A stretch of 39,577 bases of DNA from Polychytrium aggregatum (Eukaryota; Chytridiomycota; Chytridiomycetes; Polychytriales). The stretch lies in NCBI RefSeq assembly GCF_025602895.1, contig NW_026516451.1, positions 1 to 39,577 of the forward strand, written 5' to 3'. Under the pieces are notes generated by a model. That model did not search any database, was not told the DNA's origin, and worked only from the letters and a program-made list of their open reading frames with translations. Position numbers and translations under genes: made by a program. Numbering within the stretch: position 1 is the stretch's first letter; each line of letters starts with the position of its first letter. Of this stretch, positions 17,992 to 28,221 are shown one piece after another.

Positions 17992-18803
17992 AGACCAACG
18001 CCGTGGATTGCTCAATGCAGTCCACGCGTCTCCAGAGGAAGTTCACCTCGCCCCCTCCCCCGAAGGAGAAACAAACCAAGTGTTGTGCGTCGTGCGAGAG
18101 GTGCATGGTGGCGCAAGCCGCCTGCCTCTCCACGAACGTGAAGAGAAAACCAAAATTGAAAACCAAAACAAAAAAGAAAATCAAGAACCCTTGAGGGACA
18201 GGACCGCCTGTGCCCTCACCCCTGTCAAGTCGTGTGTGTCGGATGCTTCCGACATGTGTCCGCAAGCCGTGGACGTCGTGTGCAATGGCGTGCTGACGCC
18301 GCAGGCCCCCGCAATGGCCGAACCCTATCCAAAATGTCCGAGTGGCCGTGATGAAGCCAACCAAGACCAAGTGTCGCCCGTTCCCCCAAGTCAAGTCATG
18401 GTGCAGGAGGCTGTGCAGGAGGACCATGAAGAGTCCCTGCTGTACCTCCCTGCCACCGTCCAAGGTCACACCGTCCGAATGATGGTGGACTCTGGAGCAA
18501 GCTGCAACTTTGTCAGCAGACGCTTGCTCCAGGAGCTCAACATACATGCAACCAAGAAGAAGTCGCCGATGAGTGTGGCGCTTGCAGACGATCGTGTGCA
18601 GCAGTGCACACACCAAGTGGTCCTGCGAGTGGCCCTCCATCCCAAGTACCATCCTGTCCTGTTGTTCCAAGTGATCGACACCAAGTTCGATGCCATCCTC
18701 GGCATGAGCTGGCTTGCTCGTGCCGAGCCGACTCCAGTCGTCGACTGGAAAGGCCGCACTGTCCGTGTTGGCCCTGACATTGTCCTGCAGGGCATGGCCT
18801 CAC
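17954..18803 (+). pseudogene. pol: B-d pol, protease part (cut by D-a)
   Basis: -1 frame from the heptamer to the D-a insertion. It starts [11 protein letters not shown] and contains a charged, Gln/Glu-rich spacer. The retropepsin domain follows, with [13 protein letters not shown] (active-site Asp near 18488) and [23 protein letters not shown]. It stops being B sequence after GMASP; the remaining residues before the first stop come from the D LTR. The frame resumes at 25151. Confidence 0.92.
18799..18803. repeat. Target-site duplication CTCAC, left copy (D-a)
   Basis: CTCAC precedes D-a and recurs at 25146-25150. B-c has a single copy at this place (reverse GTGAG near 11231-11235). Confidence 0.94.
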
Positions 18804-19384
18804 TGTCATGAACACCCTCTGCCTTTGCCCTCTTCCTTCCTTTGCCTTTGCCCTTTCCTTTCTGTTTGCCTGCCTTAGCGCTTTCCCTTCCTTCTGTTTG
18901 TTTGTTTCCCGCGCTGTGCTGCCTTGTTGTCTTCCCGCCAGCACGCGCGCTGTCTGTGTTCCGTTCCCGCTTCCTTGCTGTTGGTCGTGGGTTACGCCCA
19001 CGACGCCGCCTCGACGCCGCCTGACGCCTTGGCGCCGCCATGCCGCCGCCACTGACGCCCGCTGACTCACGGATCCCGAGTCACGGCCGCCACCTGCTTC
19101 GCTCGCTGCTTCGCCCTCCCCGCCGCTGCTTCGCTCCTGCCCCCTCGCTCTGCAACGTCGATCCTTGGCGCTCGCATAAATAGCCCTCCGACCAGCCTCT
19201 GTCTTTTGCCTTCGTCTTGCCACTTTGTATTTTTAGTATCCTAAGCCTTGGATCTAGAATAAAACTTTGGCTTCACACTTGACACTCTGTGTCCCAGTCC
19301 AGTCCCCGCTCCTCTCCCTACGTTCGAGTCTTGCATTAGGACTCTTGCGCGCTTCCCTGCTTGCCCCGTTGTCCAGTCTTGACA
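18804..19384 (+). repeat. D-a 5' LTR (581 bp)
   Basis: TGTCATGAAC to CAGTCTTGACA, with 5-bp terminal inversion TGTCA/TGACA. It contains CATAAATA (19175-19182), a probable start at 19214 and AATAAA just before ACTTTGGC. U3 has pyrimidine-rich tracts (CCTTCCTTTGCC repeats). Confidence 0.95.
19175..19222 (+). promoter_or_regulatory. D-a core promoter and self-priming sequence
   Basis: CATAAATA begins at 19175. GTCTTGCCA at 19214-19222 is complementary to the primer site 19387-19395 and begins 39 nt after the box, the same distance as in both C LTRs in view. It is therefore the probable 5' end of the transcript. Confidence 0.65.
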
Positions 19385-19386
19385 CT

Positions 19387-19395
19387 TGGCAAGAC
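19387..19395 (+). other. D-a self-primer binding site
   Basis: TGGCAAGAC starts 2 nt after the LTR end and pairs with GTCTTGCCA at 19214-19222. C has the same 2-nt gap. Tf1 of fission yeast is known to prime reverse transcription from its own 5' end in this way. A tRNA match cannot be excluded, since the site also starts with TGG. Confidence 0.6.
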
Positions 19396-19456
19396 CTTCA
19401 ACAACCCCCCACTTGCCCAGCTTTTGTCCCCGTTCCCTTCGCTATCTCTTTTACCA

Positions 19457-20695
19457 ATGGCTTCCCCTTCTGGCCTTTCCGAGCCCGAGCTCCAGGCCAT
19501 CCGTGCGGTCATTATCCAGTCCGCCGAGAACGCCCGTTCTCTCCAGGACTTTTCCAAGTTCCTCCACGATCAGGATGATGCGCTCAACCGCATCACCGAT
19601 CGTATGGACCAGGTCCTGGCTCGCCGTGAAGAGGATGTCCGCCAAGTTGTCGCCGCCAGTGTCCAGGAGGCCCTCCGCAGCTACCAGGCCCAGCTACCTC
19701 CTCCAGTTCCTGCTCCCGCTCCGATCCGTCGCGCAGGTCGCCCCTACTTCGGCGTACCTGACGACGTCGATGATCCTGCCCAAGACCCCGAGGATCACTC
19801 TGCTGGTCGCAACTCTGCCACCAGGCAGATAGGTCCTCCCGACCGCTTCTCTGGTAAGGACCCGAGCCGCTGCAATGCCTTCCTCTCGCATTGCAGACTG
19901 GCCTTCGTGTCCAACCCTCCCCTCTTCCAGACTGAAAGGGATAAGGTGTTTTACGCCTTATCCTATCTCGATGGTACTGCTGCAGACTACATGCAGCCGT
20001 ACATCGATCAGTTGGAGAGAGACCCCGAGTGCTCTCCCCCTGCCATCCGTGACTTTGCCGGTTTCTCCGAGTGGCTCCGTGCTGCCTTTGGCCAGGTCCA
20101 GCCCACCATCGCCGCTGCTCGCGAGATGGTCAGGCTTTACCAAGTCACCTCCGCCGCCGCCTATGCCGCCGAGTACCGCCGCCAAGCCGTCCACCTCGTC
20201 ACTTGGTCCCAAGACCCTCTCATGTTCCACTTCGAGAGTGGACTCAAGCCCTCGGTTCAAGATGAACTCTCCCGCCGCTCCTTCGACAACCTCGAAGATC
20301 TCATGCAAGCGGCGATCGCCATCGACAACCGCCAGGAGGACCAACGCTCCCGCCGTCCCAACCACCGCTCCGCTCCTGCTCCTGCTCCTGCTCGTCCGGC
20401 TCCTCTCCCTTTCCGTCCGGCTCCTCGTCCCTTCGCTCCTGCTCCTCCTCCTCGCCCCGCTCAAGCCTTCAACGTTCCCCAGCCCATGGACCTCAGCCAG
20501 GCTTCCGCTCGCAGGCTGACCGCCGAGGACAAGGCCGCCCTCCGTGCTGCTAATCGTTGCTTTTATTGCAAGCAGGAAGGGCACATTGCCCCTCGCTGCC
20601 CCAATAAGGCATCCTCCCGCTTGGCTGCCATCGATGCTTCTTTGGCTGTCGTTGATGTGAATAAACTTGACGACCAGGAAAACTTCTCTGCCTAG
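19457..20695 (+). CDS. gag: D-a gag (capsid and nucleocapsid)
   Basis: 412 aa from ATG 19457 (MASPSGLSEPELQ), 72 nt after the LTR. The N-terminal region is helical and charged (DQDDALNRITDRMDQVLARREED). A capsid-type domain with PDRFSGKDPSRCNAFLSHC, FYALSYLDGTAADY and FSEWLRAAFGQ follows. A Pro/Ala/Arg low-complexity region spans about residues 325-375. The tail has the knuckle CFYCKQEGHIAPRC (about 388-401). The stop TAG is in the frameshift stem. A longer reading upstream to 19361 starts in the LTR at a non-ATG codon and is rejected. Confidence 0.93.
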   Translation: MASPSGLSEPELQAIRAVIIQSAENARSLQDFSKFLHDQDDALNRITDRMDQVLARREEDVRQVVAASVQEALRSYQAQLPPPVPAPAPIRRAGRPYFGVPDDVDDPAQDPEDHSAGRNSATRQIGPPDRFSGKDPSRCNAFLSHCRLAFVSNPPLFQTERDKVFYALSYLDGTAADYMQPYIDQLERDPECSPPAIRDFAGFSEWLRAAFGQVQPTIAAAREMVRLYQVTSAAAYAAEYRRQAVHLVTWSQDPLMFHFESGLKPSVQDELSRRSFDNLEDLMQAAIAIDNRQEDQRSRRPNHRSAPAPAPARPAPLPFRPAPRPFAPAPPPRPAQAFNVPQPMDLSQASARRLTAEDKAALRAANRCFYCKQEGHIAPRCPNKASSRLAAIDASLAVVDVNKLDDQENFSA

Positions 20696-20721
20696 AAAAG
20701 GTCGGAGGAGCTTTCCTAGGC
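20677..20721 (+). promoter_or_regulatory. D-a gag/pol -1 frameshift signal (near-canonical)
   Basis: GGAAAAC 20677-20683 (gag codons GAA AAC) followed by a 6-nt spacer. Next is a stem GCCTAG (20690-20695) with CTAGGC (20716-20721). An inner AAAG (20697-20700)/CTTT (20711-20714) stem and a 10-nt loop follow. The first triplet GGA is not uniform, so P-site re-pairing would be imperfect, but position, spacer and stem match families B and C. Confidence 0.7.
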
Positions 20722-23700
20722 GTCAATCATGTCATAAATCTTCCTCCTGTAAATGTCTCCACGGTAAATCACTCTTCTGCCTTTTGCCATCTTGCCCCCG
20801 TCACCATTGCCACCGTTTCCACCGCTCTTGCTTCTTCGTCTTCGCCTCCCGAGCCTGACATCCAACGTCAGCCCTCCCTCGCTGTGACTCTGCTGTGCGG
20901 TCCAGAGTCCATACGGGCAACCGCCATGATCGATACCGGCGCGGTTACTTCGTTTATGGACACTGGATTCGCCGCAACCCACGCTCTCCCCACCTTTGAA
21001 ACTTCTTTCGTCATCACTCTTGCCGATGGTTCTTCGATGGAGTCTAGTCTTGGAGTTTGTGTTTCTATGATCACAGGCATCAGCCACTATGAACAAATCT
21101 CGTTCGCGCTGATTCCCTTGGCTTCATACCCGATCATCTTGGGTATGGATTGGATCAAGAAACACAAACCCTACTTTGACTGGCACCATGACTCTATTTT
21201 CTTGCCTTGCACCTCTATCCACAGTTTGGCCTCCCCGTTCTCTCCCGAGCCACAGTCCTCTAGGTCCAGCCCTGCCGAGTCCCCTGCTGAGGTCCCCGCC
21301 GAGCCTGCCGTGTCCCTGCCCGAGTCCAAGATTGTTCCTGCCAAGTCCCCAGCCGAGTCCCCAGCCGAGCCCGAGATCCTCCCTGCCTTGCCTCCTGCCG
21401 TGTCCAAGCCCAGTCCTGCCTTGCCTCCTGCCGTCCCAAAGACCAAGACCAAGACCCAGTCCCTGCCCAGCGTCAGCCTGATCGGCAGCATCCCCTTCCA
21501 GCACGCCGTCCAGAAGGAAGGCCTGGAAGTGTTCCTCTTGGATGCTGCCCGAGTCCTGTCCCTCTGCTCCGTCGACGCTGGAGCCAAGCCCAAGGCCGAG
21601 CCCTCTGTCCCCTCCAAGTACTCGTCCTTTGCCAAGGTGTTTTCCAAGTCCGAGGCCGACAAGCTCCCCCAGCACCGCCCTTACGACCACACGATCCCGT
21701 TGGTCGAAGGTGCGTCTCCGTCGTTTGGGCCCGTCTACAACCTCTCCAAGCCGGAGATGGACGCCCTCCACACCTACATCCAAGAGGACCTCTCCAAGGG
21801 TTTCATCCGCCGTTCCGAGTCCCCTGCCGGTGCCCCAGTCCTGTTCGTCAAGAAGAAGGATGGCTCCCTCCGTCTCTGCGTCGACTACCGGGCCCTGAAC
21901 AAGATCACCGTGCCGAACCGCTGTCCCCTTCCTCTGATTGCCGAGACGTTCGACAACCTCGGCAAGGCCAAGATCTTCACCAAGCTCGACATGCGAGGCG
22001 CATACAACCTTTTGCGCATCGCTGAAGGTGAAGAGTGGAAGACGGCCTTCCGCTGCCGCTACGGCCATTTCGAGTACAACGTCATGCCGTTCGGCTTGAC
22101 CAACGCTCCTGCCTCGTTCCAAGCCTTCGTCAACGATGTCCTCCGAGAATACCTTGACCAGTTCGTGGTCGTCTACCTGGACGACATCCTCATCTACTCC
22201 TCCGATCCTGCCGAGCACGAGGCTCATGTCAAGAAAGTCCTGACCAAGCTCCAAGACGCCGGACTCTCACTCAAGCTTGAAAAGTGTGAGTTCGACCAGT
22301 CCTCCGTCGCCTTCCTCGGGTTCATCATCTCGCCCGATGGAATCTCCATGGATCCCGACAAGGTCAAGGCCATCCAGGAGTGGGAGATCCCCCGATCTGC
22401 CCACGACATCCAAGTCTTCCTCGGCCTGGCGAACTTCTACCGTCGGTTCGTCAAGGACTACTCCAAGATCGCCACCCCGCTGACGGACCTCCTGAAGAAG
22501 GACATCAAGTTCTCCTGGTCTCCCTCGGCTCAAACGTCATTCCTGAAGCTTAAGGAATGCCTGAGCACCGGTCCTGTCCTCCGCCACTTCGACCCCGAGC
22601 GTCAGTGCGTCATCGAAGCCGACGCATCTGACTATGCTCTTGGCGCTGTTCTCAGTCAGCGCGACGACGAAGGCCTCCTGCACCCCGTGGCTTTCTACTC
22701 CCGGAAGCTGCTCGATGCGGAAATGAATTATCAAATCTATGATAAGGAACTTCTCGCCATCGTCGCAGCCTTCAAGCAATGGAGACACTACCTCGAGTTC
22801 TCCTCCCAAGCCACCGAGGTCGTCACCGACCACAAGAACCTCGAATACTTCCAGACCTCCCGCAACCTCAGCCGTCGCCAAGTCCGTTGGTCCGAGATCC
22901 TTGGCGATTACAACTTCGTCATCAGGTATCGACCCGGAACCCTCAACAATGCCGCCGACGCCCTCTCCCGCAAGGACAAGTTCCCTAAGGAGGGGGGTGA
23001 CTCTCGTAGCTCCCCGAACACCCAGACCCTGCTGCCACCAAAACTCTTCGTTTCCGCCCTCCGAGCTGTTCCCGTTGCCCCCGAGTCCGAGGATATCGCC
23101 GCCCTCATCAAGTCAAACCTCAAGAAGGACTCTACCTTTGGTCCGATCCTGTCCCAAGTCCTCAAGAACCCTGCCTCCTGTCCCGGCTACTCCGTCGACA
23201 ACGACCTTCTGCTCTTTGAAGGTCTCGTCTGCGTCCCCGATGTTCCCGAGCTCAAGCGCAAGATTCTCGTCGAGTGCCACGACTCGCCGACCGCCGGCCA
23301 CTTCGGCGTCGCCAAGACCTTCGAGCTCGTCTCCCGGACCTTCCACTGGCCGACCATGCGTCGCTACATCAAGGAGTATGTCTCCGGATGCGACACCTGC
23401 CAGCGGAACAAGCACTCCCGTCACAAGCCCTACGGACTCCTTGCCTCGCTCCCTGTTCCCGATCGCCCTTGGTCTTCTGTCTCCGTCGACTTCATCACCC
23501 AGCTTCCCGAGTCCTCTGGACACACAGCCATCTGTGTGTTTGTCGACCGCTTCACCAAGATGGCCCACTTCGTCCCGTCAAGCAACGAGGCCAACGCCGA
23601 GGACACTGCTCGGATGTTTGTCGAGCACGTCTTCACCAAGCACGGTCTTCCAGACGATATCGTCTCAGACCGAGGATCTACCTTTGCCTCCAAGTTCTTC

Positions 23701-24564
23701 CAAGCCGTCCTGACCCGCCTCAAGATCAAGCACAAGATGTCGACTGCGTTCCATCCGCAGACCGACGGCCAGACCGAGCGGGTCAACGCCATCCTCGAGC
23801 AGTACCTCCGCTGCTTCATCAACTTCCAGCAAGACGACTGGGCCCAGCTTCTCCCTCACGCCGAGTTCACCTACAACAACACCTCTCAAGCAACCCTCGG
23901 CTGCTCCCCCTTCTTTGCCTACACCGGCTACCACCCTCGTTTTTCCGTCGCCCTTCCCCGCACCACCAAGAATGCCTCCGTCGCCGACGATCAAGCCCGA
24001 GCCATTCACTCCCTCCACGATGAACTCAAGTTCAACATCGCCCTTGCCCAGGACTCCCAAGCCAAGTTCTACGACCCCGGCCACTCCCCTTCCCCTCCGT
24101 TCAAGATTGGAGACCGAGTTTGGCTCTCCGCCAAGAACATCAAGACCCAGCGACCCACGGCCAAGCTCGACCACACCAAGCTTGGGCCGTTCAAGATCGT
24201 CGCTCAAGTCGGTTCCCGCGCTTTCAAGTTGGACTTGCCCTCGTCCATGCGCATCCATCCGGTGTTCCACGTCTCCCTCCTCGAGCCTGCCGCCGATGAC
24301 AAGATCCCAGGTCGAATCATCCCGCCCCCTCCACCCATCCAAGTCGACGGCCACGACGAATGGGAAGTCGAACAGATCCTGGACTCCAGGCTGTTCCGAG
24401 GTAAGCTCCAGTATCTTGTGCACTGGCGTGGCTACACGGTGATGGATTGCACCTGGGAGCCCGCCAGCAATCTTGCACATTGTCCGGAGCCTGTCGCAGC
24501 CTACCACTCCTCTCATCCCTCGAAGCCTGGCCCTCTCGGAGCTCGGGCCTTGAGAGGGGGGTAG
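20683..24564 (+). CDS. pol: D-a pol: protease - RT - RNase H - integrase - chromodomain
   Basis: About 1290 codons in the -1 frame relative to gag, open from 20671 and ending TAG 24562-24564. The first ATG-like codon is late, so expression as Gag-Pol is expected. Order: protease MIDTGAVTSFMD (about 20926); a Pro/Ala/Ser/Glu repeat linker (about 21245-21460); RT with [23 protein letters not shown] and YLDDILIYS (about 22172). RNase H has ADASDYALG (22620) and TDHKNLEYF. The integrase zinc site is ECHDSPTAGHFG to CDTCQRN (23270-23405). The DDE core is in VDFITQ (23488), VSDRGSTF (23665) and QTDGQTERV (23760). The chromodomain is WEVEQILDS...LVHWRGYT...TWEP (24361-24465). All catalytic residues are present. 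Confidence 0.95.
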   Translation, partial: LLCLEKVGGAFLGVNHVINLPPVNVSTVNHSSAFCHLAPVTIATVSTALASSSSPPEPDIQRQPSLAVTLLCGPESIRATAMIDTGAVTSFMDTGFAATHALPTFETSFVITLADGSSMESSLGVCVSMITGISHYEQISFALIPLASYPIILGMDWIKKHKPYFDWHHDSIFLPCTSIHSLASPFSPEPQSSRSSPAESPAEVPAEPAVSLPESKIVPAKSPAESPAEPEILPALPPAVSKPSPALPPAVPKTKTKTQSLPSVSLIGSIPFQHAVQKEGLEVFLLDAARVLSLCSVDAGAKPKAEPSVPSKYSSFAKVFSKSEADKLPQHRPYDHTIPLVEGASPSFGPVYNLSKPEMDALHTYIQEDLSKGFIRRSESPAGAPVLFVKKKDGSLRLCVDYRALNKITVPNRCPLPLIAETFDNLGKAKIFTKLDMRGAYNLLRIAEGEEWKTAFRCRYGHFEYNVMPFGLTNAPASFQAFVNDVLREYLDQFVVVYLDDILIYSSDPAEHEAHVKKVLTKLQDAGLSLKLEKCEFDQSSVAFLGFIISPDGISMDPDKVKAIQEWEIPRSAHDIQVFLGLANFYRRFVKDYSKIATPLTDLLKKDIKFSWSPSAQTSFLKLKECLSTGPVLRHFDPERQCVIEADASDYALGAVLSQRDDEGLLHPVAFYSRKLLDAEMNYQIYDKELLAIVAAFKQWRHYLEFSSQATEVVTDHKNLEYFQTSRNLSRRQVRWSEILGDYNFVIRYRPGTLNNAADALSRKDKFPKEGGDSRSSPNTQTLLPPKLFVSALRAVPVAPESEDIAALIKSNLKKDSTFGPILSQVLKNPASCPGYSVDNDLLLFEGLVCVPDVPELKRKILVECHDSPTAGHFGVAKTFELVSRTFHWPTMRRYIKEYVSGCDTCQRNKHSRHKPYGLLASLPVPDRPWSSVSVDFITQLPESSGHTAICVFVDRFTKMAHFVPSSNEANAEDTARMFVEHVFTKHGLPDDIVSDRGSTFASKFFQAVLTRLKIKHKMSTAFHPQTDGQTERVNAILEQYLRCFINFQQDDWAQLLPHAEFTYNNTSQATLGCSPFFAYTGYHPRFSVALPRTTKNASVADDQARAIHSLHDELKFNIALAQDSQAKFYDPGHSPSPPFKIGDRVWLSAKNIKTQRPTAKLDHTKLGPFKIVAQVGSRAFKLDLPSSMRIHPVFHVSLLEPAADDKIPGRIIPPPPPIQVDGHDEWEVEQILDSRLFRGKLQYLVHWRGYTVMDCTWEPASNLAHCPEPVAAYHSSHPSKPGPLGARALRGG
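24552..24564 (+). other. D-a polypurine tract
   Basis: GAGAGGGGGGTAG abuts the 3' LTR and includes the pol stop codon, as in A. Confidence 0.75.
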
Positions 24565-25145
24565 TGTCATGAACACCCTCTGCCTTTGCCCTCTTCCTTC
24601 CTTTGCCTTTGCCCTTTCCTTTCTGTTTGCCTGCCTTAGCGCTTTCCCTTCCTTCTGTTTGTTTGTTTCCCGCGCTGTGCTGCCTTGTTGTCTTCCCGCC
24701 AGCACGCGCGCTGTCTGTGTTCCGTTCCCGCTTCCTTGCTGTTGGTCGTGGGTTACGCCCACGACGCCGCCTCGACGCCGCCTGACGCCTTGGCGCCGCC
24801 ATGCCGCCGCCACTGACGCCCGCTGACTCACGGATCCCGAGTCACGGCCGCCACCTGCTTCGCTCGCTGCTTCGCCCTCCCCGCCGCTGCTTCGCTCCTG
24901 CCCCCTCGCTCTGCAACGTCGATCCTTGGCGCTCGCATAAATAGCCCTCCGACCAGCCTCTGTCTTTTGCCTTCGTCTTGCCACTTTGTATTTTTAGTAT
25001 CCTAAGCCTTGGATCTAGAATAAAACTTTGGCTTCACACTTGACACTCTGTGTCCCAGTCCAGTCCCCGCTCCTCTCCCTACGTTCGAGTCTTGCATTAG
25101 GACTCTTGCGCGCTTCCCTGCTTGCCCCGTTGTCCAGTCTTGACA
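24565..25145 (+). repeat. D-a 3' LTR (581 bp)
   Basis: Same length and, by eye, the same sequence as 18804-19384; followed by CTCAC. Confidence 0.95.
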
Positions 25146-25150
25146 CTCAC
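25146..25150. repeat. Target-site duplication CTCAC, right copy (D-a)
   Basis: Second copy of the pair at 18799-18803; B-d pol continues at 25151. Confidence 0.94.
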
Positions 25151-28100
25151 CCAACATGCCACCTCTCCTCTCAGCCATGCAATTCAAGAGGCTGATCAAG
25201 AAGGACACGTCGTTCCTCTGTGTCGTGCGTGAGGTCGACGACACCGACCAAGCCGGTCCCGGTCCCCCGCCTGTGGTGACCAAGCTGCTCGACGAGTACA
25301 AGGACGTATTCCCCGACCAGTTGCCACAATGCCTGCCACCCCAACGCACCGTCGATCATCGCATCGACATCGAACCAGGCTCGTCGCCTCCGTCAAGACC
25401 GACGTACCAACTGTCGCTGACGGAGATGGACGAACTCAAGCGCCAGTTGGATGACCTCCTCGCCCATGGGTTCATCCGCCCGAGCCAGTCACCGTATGGT
25501 GCACCAGTGCTCTTTGTCAAGAAGAAAGAAGGTGATCTCAGGATGTGCGTCGACTATCGCGCACTAAACAAACAGACCATCAAGAACACCTACCCGTTGC
25601 CCAGGATCGACGAGTTGATGGATCGTCTGAGTGGAGCAAAGGTCTTTAGCAAGATAGACCTCCGCTCAGGCTACCATCAGATCCGCATCCACGAGGATGA
25701 TGTCCACAAGACCGCCTTCAGGACTCGCTACGGACTGTACGAGTTCCTAGTGCTGCCGTTCGGATTGACGAACGCACCTGCCACGTTCATGCAGCTGATG
25801 AACGATGTGTTCCGCCAAGAGCTCGACAACTCTGTCATCGTGTACCTGGATGATATCCTTGTGTACAGCAAGGATGAAGCGACCCATGAAGGTCATGTCG
25901 CCCGCGTGCTGGCCAAGCTACGCGAGCACAAGTTGTATGCCAAACTGTCCAAGTGTGAGTTCTTCAAGAATCAAGTCCCGTTCCTGGGACACGTTGTCTC
26001 AGGAAGAGGAATCGAAGTCGACCCCGCCAAGGTCAAGTCTGTGGTCGAGTGGCCGCCGCTCGCATGCGTCTCTGACGTGCAGTCGTTTCTCGGTCTCGTC
26101 AACTACTACCGCCGATTCATCCCCGATCTGGCGCGCACTGCCGGTCCACTCACAGACCTACTCCGCAAAGAGTGCCCCTTCGTGTGGGACCACCCACAAC
26201 GCCAAGCGTTCGAGACCCTCAAGCACGCCTTGACGAACGCTCCTGTCCTCGCTGTGTTCGACCCGAACACGGATGTCTCCGTGCACACCGACGCCTCCGA
26301 CTTTGCGGTGGGAGCTGTTTTGATGCAGGAGGGAAGGCCCGTTGCCTTCGAGTCGCGCAAACTGTCCCAACACGAGATCAACTATCCCGTGCACGAGAAG
26401 GAGCAGCTTGCGATCATCTACGCGCTGCAGAAGTTCCGAGTGTACCTCCACGGTACCGCCAAGCCCTTCAAGATTGTGACGGACCACCAGTCACTGCGTT
26501 ACCTCGACACCAAGAAGAACCTGAGCCGACGCCAAGCGCGATGGATGGAGTTCCTCGCCGAGTACAACTACGAGGTTGTATACCAGAAAGGCAAACTCAA
26601 TGTGGTGCCTGACGCACTGTCCCGACGCCCCGACTACCAATTGGCGTCACTGTACGAGTCGACTGTCAGTGTCGACAACACGATGCTGGATGTTGTCCGA
26701 GACAACATCGCCAACGACAAACAGTTCGGAGAACTGTTCCGAAAGGTGTCTAAGCTCCCCAAGGACGACGAATCATCCGAGTACACAGTGCGTGATGGCC
26801 TGCTCCTCCTGAAGAAGGACAGCCGTGTCTGTGTGCCGGACATTCCGTCGTTGAAGACCAAGTTGCTCCAAGAGGTCCACGACTCGCCCCTCGCTGGACA
26901 CTTTGGAGTCGAGAAGACATACGACCGACTGGCCAAAGTCGCATACTGGCCTGGAATGAAGCGCACCGTCGAGAAGTACATCGAGTCCTGCCATACCTGC
27001 AAGATGGTCAAGTCACGCACGACCCGAGAGCAAGGATTGCTGCAACCCCTGCCTGTTCCCGACCGCCCCTGGACCAGCATGTCCATGGATCTCATCACGC
27101 ATCTACCGACGACCAAGTTGGACCACGATGCAATCGCTGTCTTTGTCGACAGGTTCAGCAAGATGGCACACTTTGTGCCGTGCCAGACGACATGCTCCGC
27201 GCCTGACCTTGCACTGCTGTTCTTCAAGCATGTGTTCAAGCACCACGGCCTCCCAAAGTCCATCGTCAGTGATCGAGACCCCCGATTCACCTCCTTGTTT
27301 TGGACAAGTCTGTTCGACCATCTCGGCACCAAGCTGAACATGTCAACCTCGCACCACCAACAAACGGATGGACAGTCCGAGCGGACGATCCGCACCCTCG
27401 AGCAATACCTGAGGACATACGCCTCGACCAGCCAAGACGACTGGGACATACAGCTGAGTCATGCAGAGTTTGCATACAACACCGCCAAGTCGAGCACAAC
27501 TGGCTTGAGCCCCTTTGAGGCGCTCTACGGATTCCAGCCTGATGTTCCCACCTCCTTGACACTGACCGAGTCCACGGCTGGATTGCCTCCCAAACCAAGT
27601 GCCTTTGTCAAAGATCATCAAGTCCGACACAAGATGATCGCCGACGCGCTCACGGATGCGCAACAAGTGATGGCGAAGTACTACGACCGCCGACACCAGG
27701 ATGTCTCCTTTGAAGTTGGAGACCTTGTCTACCTGGACGCCGACAACATCAAGGTCCCCGAAGCCCAGTCAAAGAAGTTGTTGCCCAAGTACCGAGGACC
27801 GTTCAAGATAGCGGCCCGACCCAGTCCCCTCAACTACCTGTTGGACTTGCCACCTGGAAGCAAGCTCCATCCTGTCTTCCATGTGTCCAAGCTGCGTCGC
27901 CACACGACCCGCAGTCCAGCACAGTTCCCCGACGCCGACGAAGGTGTCCCGGACGACGCACCACTGGAAGACGACCTCGGACAATACTATACTCAAGAAT
28001 ATGAAGTCGAAAGGATCGTGAGGCACAAGAAAGTGGCTGATGGGTCACTTCGGTTTTATGTCAAGTGGGTTGGTTACCCACACTCGGGCAACACATGGCA

Positions 28101-28212
28101 AACACTGGAGGACTTGTCCCATGCACCCGAGGAGCTGAGTAAATACGGTAAACACCTCGAGGAGCCCCAAATAAAGAGCACACGCAGGGCTCCTCGCAGG
28201 AAGCCTTCTTAA
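25151..28212 (+). pseudogene. pol: B-d pol, RT to chromodomain part (separated by D-a)
   Basis: It resumes at CCAACATGCC and is open to TAA 28210-28212. It includes the linker ([13 protein letters not shown]), RT with YLDDILVYS (about 25843), RNase H (TDASDFAVG about 26287; TDHQSLRYL) and the integrase zinc site (26880-27000). The DDE core follows (MDLITH about 27088, VSDRDPRF about 27268, QTDGQSERT about 27361), then the chromodomain (about 28000-28110). No stop or frameshift was seen. A plain ORF reading would start at ATG 25156, but no promoter for it is evident other than read-through from the D-a 3' LTR. Confidence 0.92.
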
Positions 28213-28221
28213 GTGTGGGAG

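Larger units (their letters stand above)
18804..25145 (+). mobile_element. Element D-a, complete chromovirus inserted in B-d pol
   Basis: 6342 bp with two 581-bp LTRs that look identical by eye, self-priming site, intact gag, frameshift signal, intact pol and polypurine tract, flanked by CTCAC. No inactivating change was seen. It is the youngest event on its branch, because it interrupts B-d, which itself interrupts C-a. Confidence 0.95.

Noticed and set aside
23665..24984. 439-codon minus-strand frame across D-a pol and 3' LTR
   Set aside because: It is antisense to integrase and chromodomain codons and then enters the LTR; low-complexity Arg/Gly/Lys content and no motif.
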